The notes: generated from the letters alone by a model not told the origin. Shown: positions 53,418-62,120, counted from the stretch's first letter. The stretch is DNA of 64,000 nucleotides from Arthrobacter sp. ov118 (GCF_900116495.1 NZ_FPAY01000001.1:62001-126000); one strand, 5' to 3'. Program-made: numbers and translations.

Positions 53418-54194
53418 TCAGGGTCGCGAAGGCAGGATCCGGGCGCAGCACTGTCCGGCCCGCGCACTCCCCTGCTCCCTGAGCGCTTCAATGTCGAGCG
53501 CTTCCACCCGCCCCGGGTCGACCCCCAAAGCGGCCGAAGCCCCGCCGAGGAAGGCCCCGTTCATGGCGCAAACCACGTCCGCGTGGCCGGCGGCGAGGCG
53601 GTGGAAGGGGCAGTTCAGCAGCAGCAGGCCGCCGCCGCCGTCGTCGGCCGGGCAGTAGCCCTGGCCGGCCAGGAAGTCCGCAAAGGGGGCCGTCCCGTCC
53701 GCGCCGCCGGCGGTTCCGGGGGCCGCCGGCCCGGCAGTTTCGGCCTGGGCCCGTCCGGTTCCGCGGACTGCCGCCTCAGCCGCCGAGCGCCCCTTGGCAC
53801 GGGCGGCGAGGAGCAGGGCATCGCGGGGCGAGCCGCCGTCTGCGGACGCAGCTTCGATTGCGGAAACCAGCAGTTCGCCGGCGAGATCGTAATGGCGCTC
53901 TGGGACCGATGCGGCCACCTCGTCCATAGCCGTCCGGTACAACTTGGCCGGCCGGCCCGAGCCCGGGCCCTCCCGGCCGCCCAGCTTGCGGAACTCCACG
54001 GCCAGCAGGCCGTCCTTCACGAGCCTGTCCAGATGGAACGAGGCCGTGCTCCGCGCCAGGCCCAGGGCGCCGGCCGCGTCGTCCCTGCCGACGGCGCCTG
54101 CCGCGGACGCAACGAAGTCGAACAGCTTCCTGCGGTTCTCATCGCCCAGCGACGCGACCGCCGCGAGCCGCCGGTTCCACGCAACTTTGGTCAT
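53418..54194 (-). CDS. ArsR/SufR-like metal- or cluster-sensing repressor
   Basis: 258 aa. The N-terminal winged helix (RRKLFDFVASAAGAVGRDDAAGALGLARSTASFHLDRLV) is ArsR/IclR-like. The C-terminal half carries Cys181-x13-Cys195-x13-Cys209 with CPFH, close to the cysteine spacing of the cyanobacterial SufR [Fe-S] repressor; a double Cys (249/250) lies near the end. A fourth ligand at the SufR position is missing, so the bound metal or cluster is uncertain. It is divergent from a small membrane protein gene, with inverted repeats between them, so autoregulation and control of that neighbour is likely. Confidence 0.8.
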   Translation of the reverse strand: MTKVAWNRRLAAVASLGDENRRKLFDFVASAAGAVGRDDAAGALGLARSTASFHLDRLVKDGLLAVEFRKLGGREGPGSGRPAKLYRTAMDEVAASVPERHYDLAGELLVSAIEAASADGGSPRDALLLAARAKGRSAAEAAVRGTGRAQAETAGPAAPGTAGGADGTAPFADFLAGQGYCPADDGGGGLLLLNCPFHRLAAGHADVVCAMNGAFLGGASAALGVDPGRVEALDIEALREQGSARAGQCCARILPSRP

Positions 54195-54208
54195 GAGCCA
54201 AGGATATC

Positions 54209-54275
54209 TCTAAAAACAAGAACCATTGCTTAATCCTCGGGACCGGTTCTAAAATTTGATTATCCATTTTTAGAA
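54209..54275. promoter_or_regulatory. Operator region between the SufR-like regulator and the membrane protein
   Basis: Inverted repeats: TTCTAAAA (54247-54254) with TTTTAGAA (54268-54275); AGAACC near 54219-54224 with GGTTCT at 54245-54250; and a further CTCTAAAAAC at 54208-54217. The A/T-rich half-sites overlap the space where promoters of both divergent genes must lie. The adjacent regulator is the obvious candidate binder. Confidence 0.7.
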
Positions 54276-54288
54276 ACAGGAGCGTGCC

Positions 54289-54732
54289 ATGAAAGCTTCC
54301 CCAGTCCTCTCCACTCCGGCACCACAGCTCGAGGCCGCCCGGCACCGCCAGGCCTTCCTGCTGCTGCGGACCGTCTTTGTGGTTGCGCCGATCCTTTTCG
54401 GCCTGGACAAGTTCACCAACCTGCTGACCGACTGGACCATGTATCTCGCCCCCGTGGCGACCTCGGTGGTCCCGCTGCCGGCCCAGACCATCATGTACAT
54501 CGTCGGCGTGGTGGAAATCGGCGCCGGCGTGGTGGTGGCAGTGCGTCCCCGCATTGGGTCGGCAATCGTCGCCCTCTGGCTGCTGGGCATCATCATTAAC
54601 CTGATCGTCCTGGGCAGCTTCTACGACGTCGCGCTGCGTGACTTCGGACTGCTCGTGGGCGCCCTGGCGCTCAACAGGCTCTGCCCGGTGCGGCTGTCCC
54701 CGAACGTACCGGCACCGCGCAAGGCCGCGTAG
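54289..54732 (+). CDS. Small membrane protein, DoxX-like
   Basis: 147 aa with four predicted membrane helices (about 24-42, 55-72, 75-95 and 100-120) and the starting helix FLLLRTVFVVAPILFGLDKF, as in DoxX-type proteins. A GGAGC-type Shine-Dalgarno (AGGAG, 54278-54282) precedes the ATG. It is divergent from and probably regulated by the SufR-like repressor. Family members are linked to redox or electron-transport functions, but the activity here is not known. A 14-bp stem hairpin follows the stop. Confidence 0.75.
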   Translation: MKASPVLSTPAPQLEAARHRQAFLLLRTVFVVAPILFGLDKFTNLLTDWTMYLAPVATSVVPLPAQTIMYIVGVVEIGAGVVVAVRPRIGSAIVALWLLGIIINLIVLGSFYDVALRDFGLLVGALALNRLCPVRLSPNVPAPRKAA

Positions 54733-54743
54733 GCCGCTACCCC

Positions 54744-54785
54744 CGTCCGCTGCCAGTCCGCCGGCAGGCGAACTGGCAGCGGACG
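54744..54785 (+). terminator. Terminator after the DoxX-like gene
   Basis: Arms 54744-54757 and 54772-54785 are perfectly complementary over 14 bp, 12 bp after the stop. There is no T-run. Confidence 0.7.
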
Positions 54786-54940
54786 CCTTGCCCGTATTCG
54801 CCGCAGAATCCTCCCTCCAGCCGGGAACCATCCAGGCCACGGCAGTCGTTATTGCTTCAGCCGGTTAAACTGGCCACACCGGGCGCCCGCGAACGGTCCG
54901 GCCCTTCACGGCCGGCACTTTCGACGAAAAGGATTTCTGT

Positions 54941-55921
54941 TTGACGCAGGGCAGCAGCTCGCATTACCAGGTCCTCAGGATCCCTGTGACGGCGACGGAG
55001 AAGGAAATCAAGGTGGCGTACCGCAAGGCCGCCCGGCTTGCCCACCCGGACCACGGCGGCGATCCTGCGGCGTTTCGGCGTGTCACCCTCGCCTACGAGA
55101 CACTCATTGACGCAAAGCGCCGCGCGGACTACGACCGCTCCTACGGCAGCGCCTCCGGCGCCCCGTACTCGACTCCCGCCGACGGCGGCGCCCACTTCGA
55201 CGCCCCGCCCGCCGGCAGCCGGGCCTCGGCCAACGTGCGCCGCCCGAACACGCCACGGAACACTGCCGCGGACGCGCCCGTCTACGTGCCGCCTTTCGAG
55301 CAGTTCGACGGCGGCGCCGGGGTGCCGCTGATTCCCGCCGACGTCGCCCGACAGCAGGTCCACGGCATGCCCCGCAAACGCGGGATCTTCGGGGCCGAGG
55401 CCCGGATCCAGCGCGAAATGCGCACCGTGCAGCTGATCAGCAGGCAGATCCTCACGGCGATTCCTGCCGCACGGCTGGTCAACGGGCTGCAGTCCCCGGC
55501 GGACAACAGCCACATCGACCACGCACTCCTTGCCGGGTACCGGCTTGCCATCGTCGGCTCCATGCTGTTGCCGCCGGGCGCCTATGCCTGGAACGGCAGC
55601 ACGTTGACGCACGGCGGGCGCTCCGTCGCCCCGCCCCAGCTGGCCCACGTTGTGCGCCGCATGCAGGACATCTTTCCCGAGCTCAATGTCACCGGCTGGG
55701 TTGTTGTCCACAGCACGGACGGCAACCTGCACCAACCCGTCATCGACCGGCACCGCCGCCCGGCCGGTGCGGGCCGTGGGGACGGCGAGGGCTCCGGACT
55801 GGTTGAGGTGGTCAACGCCGTCGGCCTGGTCCGCGGCCTCAAACTATTTCTCGGAACAGGTCCCGCCCCCAACACCGTCAACGTTCCCGTGCTCGCCCGG
55901 CTGCTGCGCGGAATGCATTAG
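54941..55921 (+). CDS. J-domain protein with NERD-like C-terminal domain
   Basis: 326 aa, TTG start at 54941 with AAGGA eight bases upstream. A J domain (about 8-70) carries the HPD motif at 35-37, so it can stimulate Hsp70 (DnaK). A disordered Ser/Pro/Ala linker leads to a second domain (about 145-320) with DNSHIDHALLAGYRLAIVGS and GAYAWNG, like the DxDHxxxGxxG strand pattern of NERD (nuclease-related) domains. The catalytic lysine usual in nucleases is not evident. It is not a standard DnaJ (no Gly/Phe or zinc region). It has no operon partner. Confidence 0.75.
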   Translation: MTQGSSSHYQVLRIPVTATEKEIKVAYRKAARLAHPDHGGDPAAFRRVTLAYETLIDAKRRADYDRSYGSASGAPYSTPADGGAHFDAPPAGSRASANVRRPNTPRNTAADAPVYVPPFEQFDGGAGVPLIPADVARQQVHGMPRKRGIFGAEARIQREMRTVQLISRQILTAIPAARLVNGLQSPADNSHIDHALLAGYRLAIVGSMLLPPGAYAWNGSTLTHGGRSVAPPQLAHVVRRMQDIFPELNVTGWVVVHSTDGNLHQPVIDRHRRPAGAGRGDGEGSGLVEVVNAVGLVRGLKLFLGTGPAPNTVNVPVLARLLRGMH

Positions 55922-55950
55922 GCTGCCGGCCGGCTCGCTAGGATGGCATA

Positions 55951-56418
55951 GTGTTCCGCATCCTCTTCCACACCCCCGAGATTCCCGGCAATACGGGAAA
56001 CGCCATCCGGCTGGCAGCCATCACGGGCGCCGAACTGCATCTGGTGGAGCCCCTCGGCTTTGATTTTTCCGACGCCAAGCTCAAGCGGGCCGGCCTGGAT
56101 TACCACGACCTCGCCGTCGTCACCGTCCACCCGGACATCAACGCGGCCTGGGCGGCCCTGAAACCGGAGCGGGTGTTTGCCTTCACCTCCGACGGCGAGA
56201 CCACCTATACGGACATCAGCTACCGGGCGGGGGACGTCCTGCTGTTTGGTCCTGAATCCGTCGGCCTGCCGGAGGACATCAAACATGCTCCCCAGGTAAC
56301 GTCGCGTGTCCGGCTGCCGATGCTGCCGGCCCTGCGGTCGCTGAACCTGGCCAACGCAGCGTCCATAGCCGTCTACGAGGCCTGGCGGCAGAACGGGTTC
56401 GCCGGAGCCAAGCTGTAG
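55951..56418 (+). CDS. trmL: tRNA (cytidine(34)-2'-O)-methyltransferase TrmL
   Basis: 155 aa SPOUT-fold enzyme, GTG start at 55951 with AGGA eight bases before. N-terminal PEIPGNTGNAIRLAA is the TrmL motif; the knot region carries LLFGPESVGLP and LPMLPALRSLNLANAASIAVYEAWRQ. It 2'-O-methylates the wobble base of leucine tRNAs. The gene starts 29 bp after the J-domain stop. Confidence 0.92.
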   Translation: MFRILFHTPEIPGNTGNAIRLAAITGAELHLVEPLGFDFSDAKLKRAGLDYHDLAVVTVHPDINAAWAALKPERVFAFTSDGETTYTDISYRAGDVLLFGPESVGLPEDIKHAPQVTSRVRLPMLPALRSLNLANAASIAVYEAWRQNGFAGAKL

Positions 56419-56655
56419 GAATCCAGCAATTGCGCCCATCCAGCTTGCCGTTTGCGCCGAATCCCTTCTGAAAGGCGGGCCCATTGGGTCGCCGCCTCAA
56501 GCCATCACGGCCAGAAAACGGAAGGGAGCGAGGAGCGGCGGGTGAGCACAGCAGATCTGGATAGGCGCCCCGCCCAAGCCGAAGGCGCTGGTTTCGCGCC
56601 GCGTGCAGGGCCCCATGGCCCGCGTCCGGCGGCAGGCGCCCTATGCTTGGGAGTG

Positions 56656-57261
56656 ATGGAAACTCCCAATGCCCCGAACCCCGGGAGCGCCGCCCCCGCA
56701 GGCACCGCAGCCGACGTCAACGGCCGGCTCGGCAGTCTGCTCGGACTGATAGCCCAGGGCGATCAGGCAGCTTTCGCAGAATTTTACAGTCTGACCTCGA
56801 GGCGGGTCTTCGGCATGGCCCGCCGGGTCCTGATTGATGCCGAGCTGAGTGAGGACACCACCCAGGAAGTCTTCCTGCAGGTGTGGCAGAACGCCGCCAA
56901 GTTCGATGCCGCGGCCGGCAGCCCGCTCGCCTGGCTCATGACCATCTCCCACCGCCGCGCCGTGGACAGGGTCCGGTCCTCCCAATCCGCCACTGACCGC
57001 GAAGCCAAGTACGGCGCCAGCAGCCAGGAGATCGACCACGATTCCGTCTCGGACGAGGTCGGCAGCCGGCTCGAGGCCGAGGCCGTGGTCCGGTGCCTGG
57101 CGACGCTGACCGAAACACAACAGGAGTCCGTTCGGCTGGCATACTACGGCGGCCTCACGTACCGGGAAGTGGCCGAGCGGCTCAATGCCGCCGTGCCCAC
57201 CATCAAGTCCCGCATCCGCGATGGACTGATCCGACTGAAGACCTGCCTGGGGGTGAGCTGA
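56656..57261 (+). CDS. sigK: ECF sigma factor SigK
   Basis: 201 aa from ATG at 56656. Region 2 (FAEFYSLTSRRVFGMARRVL ... EVFLQVWQN) and region 4 (LTYREVAERLNAAVPTIKSRIRDGLIRL) are complete. A longer GTG start at 56542 has a good ribosome site, but the extra codons use many A/T third positions, so I favour the ATG. A TATGCT -10-like element lies just before the ATG, hinting at a near-leaderless mRNA. The next gene is its anti-sigma factor. SigK of mycobacteria responds to redox stress; the regulon here is unknown. Confidence 0.88.
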   Translation: METPNAPNPGSAAPAGTAADVNGRLGSLLGLIAQGDQAAFAEFYSLTSRRVFGMARRVLIDAELSEDTTQEVFLQVWQNAAKFDAAAGSPLAWLMTISHRRAVDRVRSSQSATDREAKYGASSQEIDHDSVSDEVGSRLEAEAVVRCLATLTETQQESVRLAYYGGLTYREVAERLNAAVPTIKSRIRDGLIRLKTCLGVS

Positions 57262-57262
57262 A

Positions 57263-58156
57263 TTGACCGACATGAACGCACCTGAGAACAGCCGCCTGCC
57301 CGGCGGCTTCACGGCAGACATCGCCGCCGACCTCGCGTCGGGCAGGGTCGTGGACCTTGCGGAGGTGTACGCGCTCAACGCCGTCGACGACGTCGAACGT
57401 GCCGCGATCGAGCACTTCCTGGCCTCAGCACCCGTCTCAGATCGGAACGCTTTCAATGAGCGCGTCCGGCAGGCCCGGGAAACGCTGGCCATGAGCTTCA
57501 CCGCCGAGGAAGAGCCACCCGCCGGGCTGTTGGACCGGATCATGTCCTCCCTGCCGGCCCAGGCGGCCGGGCAGCCCCCGGCCGCCGTGCCGCTCCCCAG
57601 CAGCGGGCAGCAGATCGCACCGGACCTGGCCCCACCGGCCCGCGAAGGCACCGAGCCCGTGGCCACCGACGAGCTTGCCGCGGCCCGCATGCGCAAGGAA
57701 GAACGGCGCCGCCCGCACGGCACGCGGAACTGGCTTGTCGGCGTCGCCGCGGCGGCCGTCATCGCCCTGGGCGGCGTGGGTGTCGGCGCGTACGTGGCAA
57801 ACCAGAACGACCCCCTGAACCAGGTAATGCAGGCCGGCGACGTCCGGCGGGCCACCGTCGACGTCACTGGTGGCGGCACGGCCACCGTGACGGTCTCCCA
57901 GGCCAGGGACGCCGCCGTCGTCCAGATGAACGGCGTCCCGGCGCCGCCGCCGGGCAAGGTCTACCAGATGTGGCTGATCCCCAAGGACGGCTCGGCGCCG
58001 GTGTCCCAAGGCCTGATGGACGCCGAAGCCCTGTCCAAGCCGGCAGTGGTCAAGGGCATCGACTCCGCCGCGGCCCTGGGCATCACGGTGGAACCGACAG
58101 GCGGGTCGGCGTCACCGACCCTGCCGACAGTCGCCGCGGCGCCGCTGGGCGCCTAG
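57263..58156 (+). CDS. rskA: Anti-sigma factor RskA
   Basis: 297 aa, TTG start at 57263, one base after the sigK stop, with GGTGAG five bases before (an ATG at 57272 is a less favourable alternative). The cytosolic anti-sigma domain (about 15-100) includes VYALNAVDDVERAAIEHFL. One membrane segment (about 155-178) leads to an outside domain with VYQMWLIPKDGSAPVSQG. The family holds SigK inactive until a proteolytic cascade (RIP) cuts it; the cognate protease is not adjacent. Confidence 0.9.
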   Translation: MTDMNAPENSRLPGGFTADIAADLASGRVVDLAEVYALNAVDDVERAAIEHFLASAPVSDRNAFNERVRQARETLAMSFTAEEEPPAGLLDRIMSSLPAQAAGQPPAAVPLPSSGQQIAPDLAPPAREGTEPVATDELAAARMRKEERRRPHGTRNWLVGVAAAAVIALGGVGVGAYVANQNDPLNQVMQAGDVRRATVDVTGGGTATVTVSQARDAAVVQMNGVPAPPPGKVYQMWLIPKDGSAPVSQGLMDAEALSKPAVVKGIDSAAALGITVEPTGGSASPTLPTVAAAPLGA

Positions 58157-58212
58157 CCGTCCAGGACCGGCGCCCGGGAATGCTTTGTCCGCAGGCAAAA
58201 GCGCAAGCAAAA

Positions 58213-58266
58213 AAGCCGCCCGGCCTTGCCTCCTTCTCGTTGAAGGGGACAAAGGCCGGGCGGCTT
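58213..58266. terminator. Bidirectional terminator between rskA and gntP
   Basis: Arms AAGCCGCCCGGCCTT (58213-58227) and AAGGCCGGGCGGCTT (58252-58266) pair perfectly over 15 bp. An A-run before the left arm gives a T-run for minus-strand transcripts, so it is a good terminator for gntP. Confidence 0.9.
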
Positions 58267-58315
58267 CCTGCGTTGAGCGCGGCAGCACACTGACCGCACC
58301 GGGTTTTTCTCCGCG

Positions 58316-59728
58316 CTATATGACGAGCGAGAGCAGCATGACCAGGCCGAAGCTCACCACGGAGATCAGTGTCTCCATGACGGACCAGGTCTTGAACGTC
58401 TGGCCCACGGTCAGTCCGAACAGCTCCTTGACGAGCCAGAAGCCGGCGTCGTTCACGTGCGAGAGGAACAGCGAGCCTGCGCCGATGGCGAGGGCCAGCA
58501 GTGCGGCGTGGGTCGGCGTCAGCGAGCTGGCGAGCGGTGCCACGATGCCGGCGGCAGTCACGGTGGCGACTGTGGCCGATCCGGTCGCCAGGCGCAGGGC
58601 GACGGCCACGATGAAGCCGAGCACCAGGACGGACATGTTGGTGCTCTCGGCCCAGGACTTCACGGAGTCGCCCACGCCGGCACCGATCAGCGTCTGCTTG
58701 AAGCCGCCGCCGGCGCCGACGATCAGCAGGATGGCGGCGATCGGGCCCAGGCTGACACCGAGTTTCTTCGTAATCAAGGCGCCGTTGAGCCCCACGGTGT
58801 AGCCGAAGGTCACCATGGCCAGCAGGACCGCGAGCGTCATGGCGACCAGCGGCTGCCCGACGAAGTCGAAGAACGTGCGGATGGCCGGGGCTGTCTTGGG
58901 GTCGGGCCAGATGATGTCCATGACGGCCTTGAGCAGCATGAGCACCACCGGGAAAAGAATGGTCATCAGCGTGACAATGAAGCTTGGCGGGCGCTTGACG
59001 CCCTCCAGGTCAGCACCGTGCACGGTGTCGACGCCGCCGGCCACGGCGGGAGCGCCCACGGGCACCCACCGGGCTGCCAGGCGCGAGAAGAGCGGGCCAC
59101 AGATGATGACTGTGGGGATGGCGACCAGGATGCCGAGGGCCAGGGTGGTGCCTAGTTCGGCCTTGACGGCGCTGATCGCGATCAGCGGGCCGGGGTGCGG
59201 CGGCACGAGTCCGTGCAGCACGGACAGGCCGGCCAGCGCCGGGATTGCGATGCGCATGAGCGGCATCTTGGAGCGCTGGGTGACCAGGACGATCACCGGC
59301 AGCAGCAGGACAAGCCCGATCTCGAAGAACATCGGCAGGCCGATGATCACGGCGACGAGCGTGATGGACCAGACCAGCTTGTTTCCGGTGGCTTTGGCCA
59401 GCAGGGTGTCGACCACCTTGTTGGCGCCGCCGGAGTCCGCGAGCAGTTTGCCCAGCATGGCGCCGAGGGCGATCAGCAGGCCGACTTCCTTCAGGACGCC
59501 GCCCACCCCGTCCTCGAAGTTGGTGATCACCTTCGCTGGTTCCACGCCGGCGGCGAGGCCCACGAACCCGGAGCCCAAGATGAGGGCCAGGAACGGGTGG
59601 AACTTGAACTTGGCGATCAGTACCACGATCAGGGCGATGCCCAGGCCGGCCACGATCAGCAGCTGGGTGTTGACGCCGTCGGTGGCCTCAGCGGCAGCTG
59701 GAAGCTGCGTTGCTATCAGAGAATTCAA
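58316..59728 (-). CDS. gntP: Gluconate:H+ symporter, GntP family
   Basis: 470 aa, twelve or so membrane helices. The N-terminal LLIVAGLGIALIVVLIAKFKFHPFLALILGS and MFFEIGLVLLLPV with the GLVPPHPGPL loop are characteristic of GntP. It imports gluconate for phosphorylation by the adjacent kinase. It is second in the gntK-gntP unit, 33 bp after gntK, and is ended by the strong hairpin. Confidence 0.92.
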   Translation of the reverse strand: MNSLIATQLPAAAEATDGVNTQLLIVAGLGIALIVVLIAKFKFHPFLALILGSGFVGLAAGVEPAKVITNFEDGVGGVLKEVGLLIALGAMLGKLLADSGGANKVVDTLLAKATGNKLVWSITLVAVIIGLPMFFEIGLVLLLPVIVLVTQRSKMPLMRIAIPALAGLSVLHGLVPPHPGPLIAISAVKAELGTTLALGILVAIPTVIICGPLFSRLAARWVPVGAPAVAGGVDTVHGADLEGVKRPPSFIVTLMTILFPVVLMLLKAVMDIIWPDPKTAPAIRTFFDFVGQPLVAMTLAVLLAMVTFGYTVGLNGALITKKLGVSLGPIAAILLIVGAGGGFKQTLIGAGVGDSVKSWAESTNMSVLVLGFIVAVALRLATGSATVATVTAAGIVAPLASSLTPTHAALLALAIGAGSLFLSHVNDAGFWLVKELFGLTVGQTFKTWSVMETLISVVSFGLVMLLSLVI

Positions 59729-59761
59729 AACGTTTTCCTTGGTGCGCTACGGTTCGCGGGC

Positions 59762-60292
59762 TCAGGGCCGGGCGTCGGTGGCGACGAGACTAAGTCGATC
59801 GATGATTTCTTGTGCTTCTTCCGACGGCGACGCGGAGACACACAGGCTTATGAAGTTTTCGTCCTCGGTGGGCGCTTCGAGCGCCTCGAACTGGGACTCC
59901 AGCAGGGCCGGGGGCATGAAGTGTCCGTGACGGGATGCCAGCCGGTCGGAGATGCGGTCCTTGCTGCCCTCAAGGAACACAAACACCACGCCTTCGCCGC
60001 GGAGGATGTCCCGGTAGCGCTTCTTCAGCGCCGAACAGGTCACGATACCCGGGGTCCCTGCGGCCGTGTGGGCCCGGATCCAGTCGGCGATGCTCTCAAG
60101 CCAGGGCCACCGGTCCTCGTCGGTCAGCGGCAGGCCCGCGTGCATCTTCGCCACGTTGGACTCGGGGTGCAGGTCGTCGCCTTCGGCAAGGTCCCAGCCC
60201 AGGCGGCCGGCCAGTAGCCCGGCCACGGTCGATTTGCCGGAGCCGGACACGCCCATGATCACCAGGACGGGGTGCTGCGCAGTCTTCGCCAT
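59762..60292 (-). CDS. gntK: Gluconokinase
   Basis: 176 aa from ATG at 60292 (a TTG one codon earlier is less likely). Walker A is GVSGSGKST (14-22); GRLGWDLAEGDDLHPESNVAKMHAGLPLTDEDRWPWL gives the substrate and acid sites. It phosphorylates gluconate to 6-phosphogluconate, feeding the pentose-phosphate or Entner-Doudoroff route. AAAGG lies 10 bp before the ATG. Its promoter region is AT-rich. It forms a two-gene operon with gntP. Confidence 0.93.
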   Translation of the reverse strand: MAKTAQHPVLVIMGVSGSGKSTVAGLLAGRLGWDLAEGDDLHPESNVAKMHAGLPLTDEDRWPWLESIADWIRAHTAAGTPGIVTCSALKKRYRDILRGEGVVFVFLEGSKDRISDRLASRHGHFMPPALLESQFEALEAPTEDENFISLCVSASPSEEAQEIIDRLSLVATDARP

Positions 60293-60300
60293 CAAAGTCT

Positions 60301-60345
60301 GCCTTTCATAAAATAAATATGATTTAAACAGACTCCAGCATATGA
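60301..60345 (-). promoter_or_regulatory. AT-rich promoter/operator region of gntKP
   Basis: The 45 bp upstream of the gntK start are far more A/T-rich than their surroundings and contain AAATAAATATGATTT (60311-60325), with partial dyad symmetry. This fits a promoter with a GntR- or LacI-type operator, but no regulator gene is adjacent. Confidence 0.5.
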
Positions 60346-60367
60346 CACGGGTTACATCACGGCAACA

Positions 60368-61147
60368 TCAGAAGCCCGCGATGGTGCCCGGCCCGTTCAC
60401 CGCCACGACATGAAAGGCCTCAGCACTGCGCCCGGCAGGCAGCCCGGCACGTTCCCCGACCTCCAGCATGAGTCCGCGGACGGTGCGGTCCATGGCCGCC
60501 ACATCGGGATGCTGGCTGGTGTGGATGTGGATGGCGGCGAGCTTGCTTCCGACGTGGTCCGTCACGTCCACGAAGTGGTTCTCGCGTTCCTCCGGCCCGG
60601 CGAAGAGCCAGAGCCACCGAAGCTTGTAGGCGGCCAGTCCGGCCGCGGCCAGTTCCGGGTAGGCAAAGGGGTTCTCCAGCGCCGGATACACCGCACGGGT
60701 CACCGCCTCCCCCACCGCGAGGTGGTCCGGATGGCTCTTCTGGATCCGGTTCCAGTTCCGTTCCGGATGCATGGACAGCACGACGTCGGGGCGCAGTTGC
60801 CGGATCAGCCGCACGACGTCACGCATCACCTCGTGCGAGGGTTCGAGATACCCGTCGCGCTGGTGCAGATAGTGGATCTCGGTCACGCCGACGAGCGCGG
60901 CGGCGCGCTGCTGTTCGGCGGTGCGCAGCCGCACGATCTCCTCGCGCTGCGCGGGATCGAAGCCGCCGGCGTCGCCATCGGTCATGATGCAGTAGCTGAC
61001 CTGCACCCCGGCGCGGGTCCAGGCCGCAACGGTGCCGGCGGCGCCGAAATCGATGTCGTCGGGGTGGGCGGTGAAACAAAGCACCCGCTCGATCCGGGAC
61101 GTTTCCGGATCGAACGGGCTTTGCGCCATGGGGGCGTCGGTGCTCAC
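60368..61147 (-). CDS. PIG-L family deacetylase
   Basis: 259 aa from GTG at 61147, with AGAGG upstream. The zinc site of the LmbE/PIG-L fold is AHPDD at 27-31, and SHPDH lies further on; FTAHPDDIDFGAAGTVA matches the family start. Members remove acetyl groups from GlcNAc-type or conjugated thiols (MshB, Mca). It is directly downstream of etfA, and both could be co-transcribed. The precise substrate is unknown. Confidence 0.87.
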   Translation of the reverse strand: MSTDAPMAQSPFDPETSRIERVLCFTAHPDDIDFGAAGTVAAWTRAGVQVSYCIMTDGDAGGFDPAQREEIVRLRTAEQQRAAALVGVTEIHYLHQRDGYLEPSHEVMRDVVRLIRQLRPDVVLSMHPERNWNRIQKSHPDHLAVGEAVTRAVYPALENPFAYPELAAAGLAAYKLRWLWLFAGPEERENHFVDVTDHVGSKLAAIHIHTSQHPDVAAMDRTVRGLMLEVGERAGLPAGRSAEAFHVVAVNGPGTIAGF

Positions 61148-61151
61148 GCGG

Positions 61152-62105
61152 TCAGCCTCTGCGTTTCTTGATCTCTTCAGTTGCCTGCGGCAGCACCTTG
61201 AAGAGGTCGCCCACAATGCCGAAGTCCGCGATCTCGAAAACCGGCGACTCGGCGTCCTTGTTCACCGCGACAATGACCTTGGCCGTCTGCATGCCGGCCT
61301 TTTGCTGGATGGCGCCGGAGATCCCGGCGGAAATGAACAGCTGGGGCGAGACCGTCTTGCCGGTCTGGCCCACCTGGGCGTCATGGCCGATCCAGCCGGC
61401 GTCGGTGGCCGCCCGCGAGGCGCCGACGGCCGCTCCCAGGACGTCGGCGAGTTCCTCGAGCGGGCCGAAGTCACCATCCACGCCGCGGCCGCCGGCTACG
61501 ACGATCCTCGCCTCGGTCAGGTCCGGACGCCCGCTGGCAGGCTTGTCGTTGCGGGCCGTAATGCGCGCAGAGGCGGCGGTGGCCGTCTCCGGGACCTCGA
61601 TCGTGGTGGTCGCCGGCGCCGTGCCGGTAACGGCTGGTTCCGGTGTGATGCTGTTGGGCTTGACGGTGAGTACCGCCACGGGCGTGGTGGCCTTCGCCGT
61701 GCTGGTGTACGAGCCAGCGAGGACGGATTTGTGCGCCGTTCCGTCCGGCTCCACGCCTACGACGTCGGTGATGACGCCCGCGCCAAGCTTGATGCCGAGC
61801 CGGGCGGCGATTTCCTTGCCCTCGGCCGAATTTTCGGCGAGGACGACGGTGGCTCCGGAGGTCTGCACCGCGGCCGCCAAATAGGACGCCTTGGGGCCGA
61901 CGAGGTAGTCGTCGAGGTCGTCGGCCGAGGGGCGGTAGAGTGCCTGCGCGCCGTATTCACCCAGGGAGCGGGCGACGTCGTCGTGCAGTTCGCCATTGAA
62001 GGCGACGGCCGGTTCCCCGAGGGAACGGGCGATGGTCAGCAGCTCCAGGCTGGACTTCTTCAGCACCTGGCCGGGGTTGTCGATGAAAACAAGTACTTTT
62101 GGCAT
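61152..62105 (-). CDS. etfA: Electron transfer flavoprotein alpha subunit
   Basis: 317 aa. The C-terminal FAD domain has IVVAGGRGVDG, ASRAATDAGW and SPQLFISAGISGAIQ, matching ETF-alpha. It passes electrons from acyl-CoA or other dehydrogenases. It is 15 bp downstream of etfB. This etfBA arrangement upstream of a deacetylase and, at a distance, cysteine desulfurase and mnmA recalls mycobacterial Rv3029c-Rv3024c order. Confidence 0.95.
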   Translation of the reverse strand: MPKVLVFIDNPGQVLKKSSLELLTIARSLGEPAVAFNGELHDDVARSLGEYGAQALYRPSADDLDDYLVGPKASYLAAAVQTSGATVVLAENSAEGKEIAARLGIKLGAGVITDVVGVEPDGTAHKSVLAGSYTSTAKATTPVAVLTVKPNSITPEPAVTGTAPATTTIEVPETATAASARITARNDKPASGRPDLTEARIVVAGGRGVDGDFGPLEELADVLGAAVGASRAATDAGWIGHDAQVGQTGKTVSPQLFISAGISGAIQQKAGMQTAKVIVAVNKDAESPVFEIADFGIVGDLFKVLPQATEEIKKRRG

Positions 62106-62120
62106 GTTCGGATAATCCCC

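Noticed and set aside
58820..59155. 232-aa plus-strand frame antisense to gntP
   Set aside because: Histidine/glycine-rich shadow of a membrane protein gene, with no start or motif.
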